From Bacteroidales bacterium (GTDB lineage: Bacteria; Bacteroidota; Bacteroidia; Bacteroidales; UBA10428), in the NCBI GenBank assembly GCA_003508755.1, contig DNTK01000336.1:1-14211 (forward strand): a DNA stretch of 14,211 nucleotides. The letters are read 5' to 3'. Position numbers and translations under genes: made by a program. The notes under the pieces are model-generated. The model was not told where the DNA came from. It saw only the letters and a program-made list of their open reading frames with translations, and did no database searches. Of this stretch, positions 1-6,681 are shown in pieces (the stretch's first letter is position 1; each line of letters begins with the position of its first letter).

Positions 1-2
1 GT

Positions 3-824
3 GTTCATGACAGCAATGGACGGATTTTTATACAGCTTTGGCACACCGGGCGTATTTCACATCCCGATTTTCATAAGGGTAAGTTACCTGTTGCCCCGTC
101 AGCCATTAATCCTAATTCTGATGTATTTACAATAAATGGATTAACCAAGACGGTTACTCCCCGGGCTTTAACAGTTTCTGATATTCAGCAAGTAGTGGCA
201 AGTTTTAAGAAAAGTGCTGAGAATGCCATGGAGGCTGGTTTTGATGGTGTTGAAGTGCACTCATCGAACGGTTATTTATTTCATCAGTTTTTCTCAAGCA
301 GCAGCAACCTTCGGACGGATGAATATGGAGGCACAAAAGAGAACAAAGCCAGGATATTTTTCGAAACCCTCGATGCCATTAAGACGGTAATTCCGGAAAA
401 TAAAATAGGAGTGAGGCTAAACCCAATGATGCATGACTGGTCGGGTATAAGCGTTGATGAGCATACAGCAGAAACCTTTGACTACATAGTTTCCGCATTA
501 AATGATTATAATATAGCCTACCTGCATCTTACCAGGGCCGGAGACGTGCCTAATAAAGATTATTTTATAAAAGATGTGATTGGTCACTACCGAAAAATTT
601 ACAAAGGTTTTCTAATAGCGAATGGTGGGTACGACGCCCAAACCGGCGAACAGGAGCTACTTACAAAACGTGCCGACGCCATCGCTTTTGGCCGGCCATT
701 TATCGCAAATCCCGATTTCCCGGAACGTATATCAAATGACTGGCCACTTGCTGAAGCTGATACCGATTACTTTTATACACCAGGTGAAAAGGGGTATACC
801 GACTATCCGGAATATAAAGGCTAA
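3..824 (+). CDS. Old Yellow Enzyme family NADH:flavin oxidoreductase / alkene reductase, 5' part outside window
   Basis: FMN-dependent TIM-barrel oxidoreductase, expected to be a soluble cytoplasmic enzyme that uses NAD(P)H to reduce activated C=C bonds or related electrophiles; the actual substrate cannot be read from sequence. The reading frame is already open at base 3, so the start lies upstream; a GTG at 195 is internal, not the start. Visible family marks are QLWHTGRISHPDFH (34-75), the substrate-binding H-x-x-N with the proton-donor Tyr in HSSNGYLFHQFF (258-293), the following SNLRTDEYGG, and the C-terminal FMN-phosphate loop AFGRPFIANPDFPER (683-727). About 273 residues are visible; family members are usually about 350-370, so roughly the first quarter is missing. 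The end is a normal TAA. No partner gene is in operon-like spacing downstream. The family call is firm; assignment to NemA or another subgroup is not. Confidence 0.95.
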   Translation, partial: VHDSNGRIFIQLWHTGRISHPDFHKGKLPVAPSAINPNSDVFTINGLTKTVTPRALTVSDIQQVVASFKKSAENAMEAGFDGVEVHSSNGYLFHQFFSSSSNLRTDEYGGTKENKARIFFETLDAIKTVIPENKIGVRLNPMMHDWSGISVDEHTAETFDYIVSALNDYNIAYLHLTRAGDVPNKDYFIKDVIGHYRKIYKGFLIANGGYDAQTGEQELLTKRADAIAFGRPFIANPDFPERISNDWPLAEADTDYFYTPGEKGYTDYPEYKG

Positions 825-834
825 TTAGTGTTTG

Positions 835-948
835 CTATTGGGTGGGTGTGTCAAGTCCAAACAAATCGTAAGGTGCTACACTGAAAAAGTCGTTCAGAAA
901 CAGCACGACGAAAACGATGTAAGCGGCAAAACCGAAAACGATAAACAC
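835..948 (-). other. Short hydrophobic antisense ORF (37 codons), possible gene remnant
   Basis: Between the OYE gene and the hydrolase, the minus strand carries a GTG-initiated frame of 37 codons bounded by an upstream in-frame TGA (955-957) and a TAG (835-837). It encodes one strongly hydrophobic segment (FIVFGFAAYIVFVVLFL) followed by NDFFSVAPYDLFGLDTPTQ. The composition resembles a real single-pass membrane peptide or the first helix of a larger membrane protein. I see only a vague likeness to the first helix of NnrU/methanethiol methyltransferase-like proteins, too weak to name it. There is no clear ribosome binding site. It occupies the place where the signal peptide of the neighbouring hydrolase should be, so it may be a piece of another gene brought in by rearrangement, or chance. 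Confidence 0.25.
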
Positions 949-1729
949 CTGCGCTCAGGAAGTTAAGTACAGCAAAGAGTCCAACCTGCAATACTATACT
1001 GATTCAGTTAACCAGTCTGACGAATATATCAACGAGCGTTGTGTTTTAGATATCTATTACCCTCAGGACCAAAATGGTTTTGCAACCATAGTTTGGTTTC
1101 ATGGTGGTGGACTTAGGGCAGGAGAGAAGGAAATTCCTGAAGCCCTTAAAAACAAAGGTGTTGCAGTGGTTGGTATTAATTACCGGTTATTCCCTAAAAT
1201 TGGAGCTCCCGAATACATCAGGGATGCTGCTGCAGCAGTAGCCTGGGTATTAAAAAACATCGAGCAATACGGTGGTGATACGTCTTTGATATTTATCTCG
1301 GGCCATTCCGCAGGCGGATACCTCATGAGCATGGTTGGATTAGATAAGCAATACCTGGCAGTGCATGGTGTAGATGCAAACAGCATTGCCGGTCTTATAC
1401 CCTTTAGTGGTCATACCATTACCCATTTTACAGTGCGCGAAGAACGAGGTATCGATGGCAAACAACCTATAATTGATGATCTAGCTCCTTTATACCATGT
1501 AAGGCCCGATGCACCTCCACTTTTATTAATTACGGGCGACAGGGAACTGGAGCTTCTGGGCAGGTACGAAGAAAATGCCTATATGTATCGCATGATGCTT
1601 GTTGCAGGCCACACAGATACCCGTATCATGGAACTCGACGGTTATACTCATAGCATGACTGAACCTGCTTTTCCATTATTATTGAAAGAGGTGGAGCGGA
1701 TCAAAGCAGTAAAGGAAGAAATAGAGTAA
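923..1729 (+). CDS. Alpha/beta hydrolase (HSL/BD-FAE-like esterase), 5' end damaged
   Basis: Serine hydrolase, probably a secreted or periplasmic carboxylesterase. The oxyanion-hole motif WFHGGG is at 1094-1111, the nucleophile elbow GHSAGG has its Ser at 1307-1309, the acid is probably the Asp of LLLITGDRE (about 1534-1542), and the His is in LDGYTHSMT (about 1633-1659). All core motifs are in one frame that ends in TAA at 1727-1729. The frame opens after a TAA at 920-922. From there to 1165 it contains no ATG, GTG or TTG; the first possible start (GTG 1166) lies after the oxyanion hole and would give a broken enzyme. The first readable residues (INTCAQEVKYSKES) look like the tail of a signal peptide with cleavage near CAQ, so its beginning is missing. 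The other two forward frames do not supply it either. Either the gene is a 5'-truncated pseudogene or there is an assembly error. Family call good, integrity doubtful. Confidence 0.75.
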   Translation, partial: AAKPKTINTCAQEVKYSKESNLQYYTDSVNQSDEYINERCVLDIYYPQDQNGFATIVWFHGGGLRAGEKEIPEALKNKGVAVVGINYRLFPKIGAPEYIRDAAAAVAWVLKNIEQYGGDTSLIFISGHSAGGYLMSMVGLDKQYLAVHGVDANSIAGLIPFSGHTITHFTVREERGIDGKQPIIDDLAPLYHVRPDAPPLLLITGDRELELLGRYEENAYMYRMMLVAGHTDTRIMELDGYTHSMTEPAFPLLLKEVERIKAVKEEIE

Positions 1730-1755
1730 GATTGTTTTAAGGATTCTATAGCTTG

Positions 1756-2253
1756 TTATTCAATACTTATTTCTCCCAGGCTTAAAGATTCCGGGCAATA
1801 ATAGGTATTAATTCCGCCTGCAGAAACAACATAACTCGACACTTTAACTTCTTGTTTTGTTAGGCAGTTTGGAGAACTAAATTCAATAATAAAGCAATCG
1901 GAATCATATGAAGCTCCACGACTTCCGCTTCTTGTTCCTTTGGTTTTTACTTTATATTGTATTCCACTTTCTACGCTAAGATTCTTCGAAACTCTGGTAT
2001 TATCCTTGCCCTTTACCTTAATGTTAATGGTAACCTCACCGGATTCATCCAGCACCTTAAAATTCCTGATAAAATAATAGCCGGAAATTACCCCTCCTGA
2101 ATAGGTGTAAGTTATTGATGTACCACCTGAAATCCATTCAATCTCAGGACTCATTATTCCACCATTGTTGCTTCCATTTTCATTTTCGCAACTAAATAAA
2201 AGCAGAATAAAAAAACATGTCAGGTAATGGAGAGTTCGGATAATAGTTTTCAT
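1756..2253 (-). CDS. Small putative lipoprotein, function unknown
   Basis: A 165-residue protein that I do not recognise. The N-terminus has a positive start (MKTIIRTLH), a hydrophobic stretch (LTCFFILLLF) and a lipobox LLFSC with the lipidated Cys at residue 22, so it should be an envelope lipoprotein. The mature part begins with a Glu/Asn/Gly-rich linker (ENENGSNNGG) and is otherwise predicted mostly beta: alternating polar and hydrophobic residues with many Ser, Gly and Tyr, and three Cys (in SDCFI, NCLTK and YYCPES). This fits a small beta-sandwich, but no named domain is evident. The ATG at 2251-2253 is a clear start with a promoter-like sequence upstream. It converges with the hydrolase (26 bp between stop codons) and diverges from the barrel-like gene at 2514. 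Confidence 0.75.
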   Translation of the reverse strand: MKTIIRTLHYLTCFFILLLFSCENENGSNNGGIMSPEIEWISGGTSITYTYSGGVISGYYFIRNFKVLDESGEVTINIKVKGKDNTRVSKNLSVESGIQYKVKTKGTRSGSRGASYDSDCFIIEFSSPNCLTKQEVKVSSYVVSAGGINTYYCPESLSLGEISIE

Positions 2254-2283
2254 AACCTTATAACTATTTAATTATTAAACACA

Positions 2284-2314
2284 TAAAGTTATAGTCTCAG
2301 AATGCCAAAGTCAA
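2284..2314 (-). promoter_or_regulatory. Candidate Bacteroidota-type promoter for the lipoprotein gene
   Basis: Read on the minus strand: TTG (2312-2314), a 20-nt spacer, then TAACTTTA (2284-2291), one base off the TAnnTTTG -7 element of Bacteroidota. This places transcription start about 20-30 nt before the ATG at 2253. Pattern match only. Confidence 0.35.
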
Positions 2315-2428
2315 GTAAATACTAGCATAATTGGTGATTTGAGATGGATTATAAAAAACAGAAAATCCAAGATGTTATATAAATCGATTCTAAATAAGGC
2401 GCATATTTAGTGATAGAAATTGCTTTTT

Positions 2429-2459
2429 TTTGTGGCTGTATATTTTATTTCTATGTTTA
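2429..2459 (+). promoter_or_regulatory. Candidate Bacteroidota-type promoter for the barrel-like gene
   Basis: TTTG (2429-2432), a 19-nt spacer, then TATGTTTA (2452-2459), one base off TAnnTTTG. The spacing is the optimum described for Bacteroidota housekeeping sigma factors. The predicted start of transcription, near 2466, leaves a 5' leader of about 48 nt before ATG 2514. It also argues against the longer TTG start at 2430, which would lie inside the promoter. Confidence 0.45.
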
Positions 2460-2513
2460 AAGCACATTAAGTCATTAATTGCTACAAGCCGTTATTTAAA
2501 AAAAAATATTCAC

Positions 2514-3146
2514 ATGAGATTTCAGAAATTCTATTTTCCAACCACTTTTATAATCCTGTTTTTAAGTTTTTCTTTTGCTCCCGCCTTTGCAAATAATAGT
2601 ATCAGTTCAAATGATTCTGTACAAACTAAAACGTTTCCAGTATTTCAGAGGGGTTACAAGGGACATTTTGTTATGGGATATTGTTTTATACCTGACGAAT
2701 CGGAAAGAAGCCGGTTAAAATTTGATGTTGTGAACAGTTTTCAGGCAAATCAGCATGTGTCTGTCGGAATAGGTCTTGGTCTTCGATCTTTTACCGATAA
2801 TTCAAGGATCAGTGAATTGCTTCCGATATTCTTTGAGACATCATTTACTGCTCTAAATAATTCGCCATTATATTTTACGTTCCAAATAGGTACAGTGACT
2901 GATACTGATGATTTTATGAAGTACCCTGGCTTGTTTCTCACTCTGGGTGGAGGTGTTACCTTTAATTTATCTCCTCAATTAATGGGTAACATTGGTATTT
3001 CATACGAGCATATATCCTTGCACCAGGCATATAATGATTTTAGTAAAATGAATCGAAATTACTACAATAATAACACGAGTAATATGTATACCTCTGGGAG
3101 TTCAGAGATTGGAGCTTTAAGTATAAGCTTCGGAATAATTTTTTAA
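2514..3146 (+). CDS. Exported outer-membrane beta-barrel-like protein, function unknown
   Basis: A 210-residue exported protein. I chose ATG 2514 rather than the upstream TTG at 2430 because the ATG gives a textbook signal peptide (MRFQKFYFPTTFIILFLSF, cleavage near APAFA-NN), while the extension adds an unnatural 28-residue leader overlapping a promoter. The mature part has alternating amphipathic strands (for example GHFVMGYCFIP, HVSVGIGLGLRSF, LYFTFQIGTVTD, PGLFLTLGGGVTFNL, LMGNIGISYEHI, IGALSISFGIIF) and ends in Phe, the usual C-terminal residue of Gram-negative barrels. The size fits an 8-stranded barrel of the OmpX/porin-like class. A Tyr/Asn-rich loop (NRNYYNNNTSNMYTSG) precedes the last strand. 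It stands alone, diverging from the lipoprotein gene and converging on the cox operon. Confidence 0.75.
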   Translation: MRFQKFYFPTTFIILFLSFSFAPAFANNSISSNDSVQTKTFPVFQRGYKGHFVMGYCFIPDESERSRLKFDVVNSFQANQHVSVGIGLGLRSFTDNSRISELLPIFFETSFTALNNSPLYFTFQIGTVTDTDDFMKYPGLFLTLGGGVTFNLSPQLMGNIGISYEHISLHQAYNDFSKMNRNYYNNNTSNMYTSGSSEIGALSISFGIIF

Positions 3147-3155
3147 AATTATTCC
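3132..3155. terminator. AT-rich hairpin between convergent genes, overlapping a stop codon
   Basis: GGAATAATTTT (3132-3142) and AAAATTATTCC (3145-3155) form a perfect 11-bp inverted repeat with a 2-nt loop. The TAA stop of the barrel-like gene (3144-3146) sits in the loop and right arm. It is well placed as a terminator for the + strand gene and possibly for coxB from the other side, but it is weak (two G-C pairs at the base) and has no long T-run after the stem. Confidence 0.4.
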
Positions 3156-3190
3156 AAAACTGACACAAGATTGTATCTAGTGCCTGAAGT

Positions 3191-4120
3191 TTAATTCAAA
3201 CCTTTTAAGAACACAATAATAGAGTCCATTTCGGCTGCCGTAATTTGATCTTTATACGATTGCATCAAACCTTTATTATATCCATCAACAATATCAGCAT
3301 TAGGTTCCCAAATTGACCGGCGAATATATTCTTCGTCAACTACAATTGTTCGTTTCTTTCCATTGGTCACCACCACTTCTTCTTTCCCCCATAAGCCTTT
3401 ATAGCTGGGACCAACTAGTCTGGAACCATCGAGGCTGTGGCAGGTATTGCAGGCATTGGCCTGCATAATAGCCAAACCCGGATGCACGCCGGGGGCTGCC
3501 TGTATTTCTCTCTTTGTGGTATCAACATACCATTCATTAAACTCATCCTCCGGCATTACCACTACAGCTGTATACATATAGGAATGTCGTAAACCACAGT
3601 ACTCGGTACAAAAAAGGTCGTGCCTGCCTGGCTCATTGGCAATAAACCACACACTTTTGTTGTCCCCGGGCACCATGTCTTGTTTAAGGCGGAATGCAGG
3701 GATGTATATGCTATGGATTACATCTATTGATTCAAGGTCAAGTTTGATGGCCTTGTTGGCTGGAATGTATAAGGTATCGGTACGCTTGCCATTTTCGTAC
3801 TCAAAGCCAAAATTCCACATACGAGAAGTTGTATTAATTACCATTGCATCTTTTGGTGCTTTAGAGAACATAGGTTTCCATCCTCTCCAACCAAAATAAA
3901 ACATCACAAGAACCAAAATAAGTGGAATGACTGTCCAAATCACCTCAAGCATATTATTACCTTCTATTTGTTTGGCAACACGCCCCTCACGTGCCCTGTA
4001 TTTCACAAGAAAAACAACAATGGTAATACTAATGGCGACAAAAAAGAAAACAATAACCGATAAGATGAATAAGAATGCATCGTCTACTTTATCGCTATAA
4101 TTTGTAAGGCTTTTATACAT
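3191..4120 (-). CDS. coxB: Cytochrome c oxidase subunit II fused to a C-terminal cytochrome c domain (caa3 type)
   Basis: Electron-entry subunit of the terminal oxidase. Two N-terminal membrane helices (about residues 15-40 and 57-78) anchor a periplasmic cupredoxin domain. The binuclear CuA ligands are all present: His136, Cys171, Glu173 (backbone), Cys175, His179 and Met182 in FCTEYCGLRHSYM. The preceding aromatic electron-transfer region is RMWNFGFEY (100-108). A class I cytochrome c domain follows, with CNTCH at 224-228 and the likely axial Met286 in KGLMQSY. The fused heme is what defines caa3 oxidases and lets the enzyme take electrons from a cytochrome or directly from a complex III equivalent. 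The protein is 309 residues and starts directly with a membrane helix, with no cleavable signal. It is the last gene of the operon, 16 bp after coxD; subunit II usually comes before subunit I. Confidence 0.97.
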   Translation of the reverse strand: MYKSLTNYSDKVDDAFLFILSVIVFFFVAISITIVVFLVKYRAREGRVAKQIEGNNMLEVIWTVIPLILVLVMFYFGWRGWKPMFSKAPKDAMVINTTSRMWNFGFEYENGKRTDTLYIPANKAIKLDLESIDVIHSIYIPAFRLKQDMVPGDNKSVWFIANEPGRHDLFCTEYCGLRHSYMYTAVVVMPEDEFNEWYVDTTKREIQAAPGVHPGLAIMQANACNTCHSLDGSRLVGPSYKGLWGKEEVVVTNGKKRTIVVDEEYIRRSIWEPNADIVDGYNKGLMQSYKDQITAAEMDSIIVFLKGLN

Positions 4121-4136
4121 TTCTTAAAGATATTAA

Positions 4137-4421
4137 TTATTGAAACATGTAGTCTGAAAACGTAAGGATGATAACCACAATAAAAGTTAGCAACACAACA
4201 CCGCCAAATATAGCATACATCTTGTTTTCGAACTTAAGGTGCATAAAGTAGAAAACAATAAGTGTGGTTTTGAGCATAGCAAAGAGTAAGGCACCTGCCA
4301 CAGCAAGTGGTCCTAAATCGATGAGCGTTATAGCAATGGATAAGAAAGTAAATACCAAAAGCGCACCTAAAATAAGCAAGTAGGTTTTTAACGGAACTAT
4401 ATGATTTTCATGATTATCCAT
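4137..4421 (-). CDS. coxD: Cytochrome c oxidase subunit IV (CtaF/CoxD-like, COX4_pro)
   Basis: Small accessory membrane subunit of 94 residues with three predicted helices, about residues 12-32, 39-61 and 68-90; the sequence LKTTLIVFYFMHLKFENK is characteristic of prokaryotic subunit IV proteins. It probably stabilises the oxidase rather than taking part in catalysis. I chose ATG 4419-4421 (MDNHENHIVP), 10 bp after the coxC stop. An alternative TTG at 4439 would overlap coxC by 8 bp and add six residues; it is less likely given the good ATG. It lies between coxC and coxB in the operon. Confidence 0.9.
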   Translation of the reverse strand: MDNHENHIVPLKTYLLILGALLVFTFLSIAITLIDLGPLAVAGALLFAMLKTTLIVFYFMHLKFENKMYAIFGGVVLLTFIVVIILTFSDYMFQ

Positions 4422-4431
4422 AATAAAAGAT

Positions 4432-5034
4432 TTAAGCAATTAGATAGAATAAAGGAAACAGAAAGACCCAGATTATATCAACCAAATGCCAGTAGAGTCC
4501 AACATTTTCCTGTATTTGATGGTTGTCTTTGGTGGTTTTATTATTCTTCACCCGAAGCAAAACAATGCCAATTAGCACGATACCCACCAGGATGTGTAAA
4601 GCATGCAAACCAGTCATTGCAAAATACAAGCCATAGAACATAGTATCGCCAGCACCTAGTTCTGCAAGCATTGCGGAGCTGGGGAATAAGCCATGCTCAA
4701 TCTTGGCACCCCATTCGAAATATTTATTTACCAGAAAAACAACGGCAAGTAGCAGTGTTATGGCCAGAAAAGCAAGGGTTAATTTCTTATTTCCCATTTT
4801 TATAGTAGAGATTGACATGGCGATGGTGGCACTGCTCACCAGCAGGATAACTGTATTTGCTGCCCCCAGCCAGACATCGAGTTCCTGGGCTGCAAAATGA
4901 AAGGCTTCCTGATGTACATAGCGAAATACAGCATAGGTAATAAAAAGCCCCCCGAAAAAGAGCAATTCATTAAAAATGAACAGCCACATTCCCAATTTGG
5001 ATCCTTCGTCGTCTCTGTGTATCTGTTGTGTCAT
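4432..5034 (-). CDS. coxC: Cytochrome c oxidase subunit III
   Basis: Integral membrane subunit of 200 residues with five predicted helices, the short form found in caa3 and quinol oxidases, which lacks the first two helices of the mitochondrial protein. Diagnostic sequences are KLGMWLFIFNELLFFGGLF near the N-terminus, the GLHALHILVG segment around residues 142-151, and the C-terminal YWHLVDIIWVFLFPLFYLI. It binds lipids near the proton-uptake entrance of subunit I and supports its stability and proton pumping. ATG at 5034, 11 bp after the coxA stop, so it is translated from the same message. Confidence 0.96.
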   Translation of the reverse strand: MTQQIHRDDEGSKLGMWLFIFNELLFFGGLFITYAVFRYVHQEAFHFAAQELDVWLGAANTVILLVSSATIAMSISTIKMGNKKLTLAFLAITLLLAVVFLVNKYFEWGAKIEHGLFPSSAMLAELGAGDTMFYGLYFAMTGLHALHILVGIVLIGIVLLRVKNNKTTKDNHQIQENVGLYWHLVDIIWVFLFPLFYLIA

Positions 5035-5045
5035 AGCTACCTGAA

Positions 5046-6659
5046 TTAAGATGTAAAGTCGTAAGGCTTTTTCGTTATAGTGGGTATTTCCTCGAAATTC
5101 TCAAGCGAGGGAGGACTAGACACCTTCCACTCCAGTGTTACTCCATTCCATGGATTCGCTTCTGCCGGTTCGCCATTGCGAGCAGATTTTATCAGGTTAC
5201 TGATAATGATTGTTAATCCGATGATCAAAATAATTGCACCAAAAGTTGAAAGGATATTTGCACCATGGAATTCAGGTAAATAGTCGAAATACCTCCTTGG
5301 CATTCCCTTTATGCCCAGATAAAACATCGGAAAGTAGAGTGTATTAAAACCAATGAAAAATATTCCCCAACCGGTATTGGCTGTTTTGGCATCGTACATT
5401 CTGCCAAATATTTTTGGGAACCAATAGTGAATGGCCGCAAAGAAAGCGAAACCTACTCCACCAAATATAATGTAATGAAAGTGTGCCACCACAAAAGCTG
5501 TATCATGCACGTGCACATTGGTTGCAAGCGATCCCAAAACAAGTCCGGTAAGTCCGCCAATCATAAATACTACCAGGAAGGAAGCCGCCCAGATTAAAGG
5601 AGTTTTCAATACAATTGATCCCTGATAGAGTGTGGCCACCCAATTGAACACCTTAATAGCACTCGGAATTGCTACCAGGAAAGTAAGAAACGAGAAGGCT
5701 ACCAGTGAAACTTCGCTGAGACCGGAGGTAAACATATGGTGGCCCCACACGAAATATCCAATAAATGCAATAAGCATGGTGGAGAACACAACTGCTTTAT
5801 AGCCAAAAATAGGTTTTTGTGAGAAGGTGGGTAAAATTTCAGAAATAACGCCCATGGCCGGCAATATCATGATATATACAGCTGGGTGTGAATAAATCCA
5901 GAACAAATGCTGATAGAGCACCGGATCACCCCCCAGAGCAGGATCGAAGAAGCCAATCTGAAGCGTGCGCTCCAGTACAACAAGCAATAATGTAATAGCA
6001 ACAATAGGCGTAGCAAGCAGCTGCACCCAAGCGGTAGCATATAGGGCCCACGGGAACAAGGGCATTTTCAGCCATTTCATTCCTGGTGCACGCATCCGGT
6101 GAATGGTAACAATAAAGTTCAGACCAGTTAACACAGAAGAGAACCCCAGTATAAAGGCTCCCAGTACAGCCGGTAGCATATTGGTGTTGGTTTTAAAGCT
6201 GTAAGGTGCATAAAATGTCCAACCGGTATCTGGTGGGCCATCGCCCATAAACTGCGACGAAACTGCTACAATGGCACCAAAAATATAAACCCACCACGAT
6301 GCCAGGTTTAGTTTTGGAAAGGCAACATCTTTTGCTCCAATCATTATGGGAAGCAGAAAATTCCCAAAAACCGCCGGAATTCCCGGTATCACTATCAGGA
6401 ATATCATGGTAATACCATGGAGTGTAAAAATTCCATTGTAGGTTTGAGCCTCCATGATGGTTTTTCCGGGAGCAATGAGCTCAAGTTTCATCATAAGTCC
6501 CAAAATAGCTCCTAGAATAAAAAAGGCAGCAATAGAATACAGGTATAAAAGCCCAATTCTCTTATGATCGGTGGAAAATATCCAGCCAAGTAGACCTTTG
6601 AACTTTCCCTGGTATTTCAGGTAGTTTTCTTCATGCATGTGCGTCGATTCTGCGTTCAT
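5046..6659 (-). CDS. coxA: Cytochrome c oxidase subunit I, heme-copper oxidase A2 family
   Basis: Catalytic subunit that reduces O2 to water and pumps protons across the inner membrane; 537 residues, about 12 helices. Visible ligands are His81 (low-spin heme, in TLHGITMIF), CuB His258 with the cross-link Tyr262 (YSHPAVY, 256-262), CuB His307 and His308 (GHHMF), the high-spin heme ligand His393, and His395 for the low-spin heme (VVAHFHYI). The K-channel Lys336 (PSAIKVFNW) and the D-channel entrance Asp111 and Asn118 (GAKDVAFPKLN) are conserved. The helix VI Glu of A1 enzymes (HPEVY) is replaced by Ala260, with Tyr256-Ser257 before the CuB His; this YS motif defines the A2 family, as in Thermus and Rhodothermus caa3. 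The gene follows sco by 22 bp, and coxC starts 11 bp after it. Confidence 0.98.
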   Translation of the reverse strand: MNAESTHMHEENYLKYQGKFKGLLGWIFSTDHKRIGLLYLYSIAAFFILGAILGLMMKLELIAPGKTIMEAQTYNGIFTLHGITMIFLIVIPGIPAVFGNFLLPIMIGAKDVAFPKLNLASWWVYIFGAIVAVSSQFMGDGPPDTGWTFYAPYSFKTNTNMLPAVLGAFILGFSSVLTGLNFIVTIHRMRAPGMKWLKMPLFPWALYATAWVQLLATPIVAITLLLVVLERTLQIGFFDPALGGDPVLYQHLFWIYSHPAVYIMILPAMGVISEILPTFSQKPIFGYKAVVFSTMLIAFIGYFVWGHHMFTSGLSEVSLVAFSFLTFLVAIPSAIKVFNWVATLYQGSIVLKTPLIWAASFLVVFMIGGLTGLVLGSLATNVHVHDTAFVVAHFHYIIFGGVGFAFFAAIHYWFPKIFGRMYDAKTANTGWGIFFIGFNTLYFPMFYLGIKGMPRRYFDYLPEFHGANILSTFGAIILIIGLTIIISNLIKSARNGEPAEANPWNGVTLEWKVSSPPSLENFEEIPTITKKPYDFTS

Positions 6660-6681
6660 TCTGCAAGGATTTTATTATGGG

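Noticed and set aside
832..964. Lipobox-like LLLGGC in the + frame starting at 832
   Set aside because: It lacks an upstream signal sequence (stop TAG at 826-828), the following residues are highly charged with no fold, and the frame ends at TAA 962-964; likely chance opposite the hydrophobic minus ORF.
1166..1168. GTG 1166 as the true start of the hydrolase
   Set aside because: The oxyanion-hole motif WFHGGG and the first strands of the fold are encoded in frame upstream (1022-1165), so this start would remove essential parts.
2430..2513. Upstream TTG start extending the barrel-like protein by 28 residues
   Set aside because: The extension overlaps a good promoter match and would bury a normal signal peptide that starts at ATG 2514.
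4422..4439. TTG start of coxD overlapping coxC
   Set aside because: An ATG at 4421 gives the family's usual N-terminus and normal operon spacing; the TTG adds only six residues.
4401..4643. Forward ORFs inside the cox operon (3636-3899, 4401-4643, 4703-4900, 5080-5283)
   Set aside because: All are antisense to firmly identified oxidase subunits.
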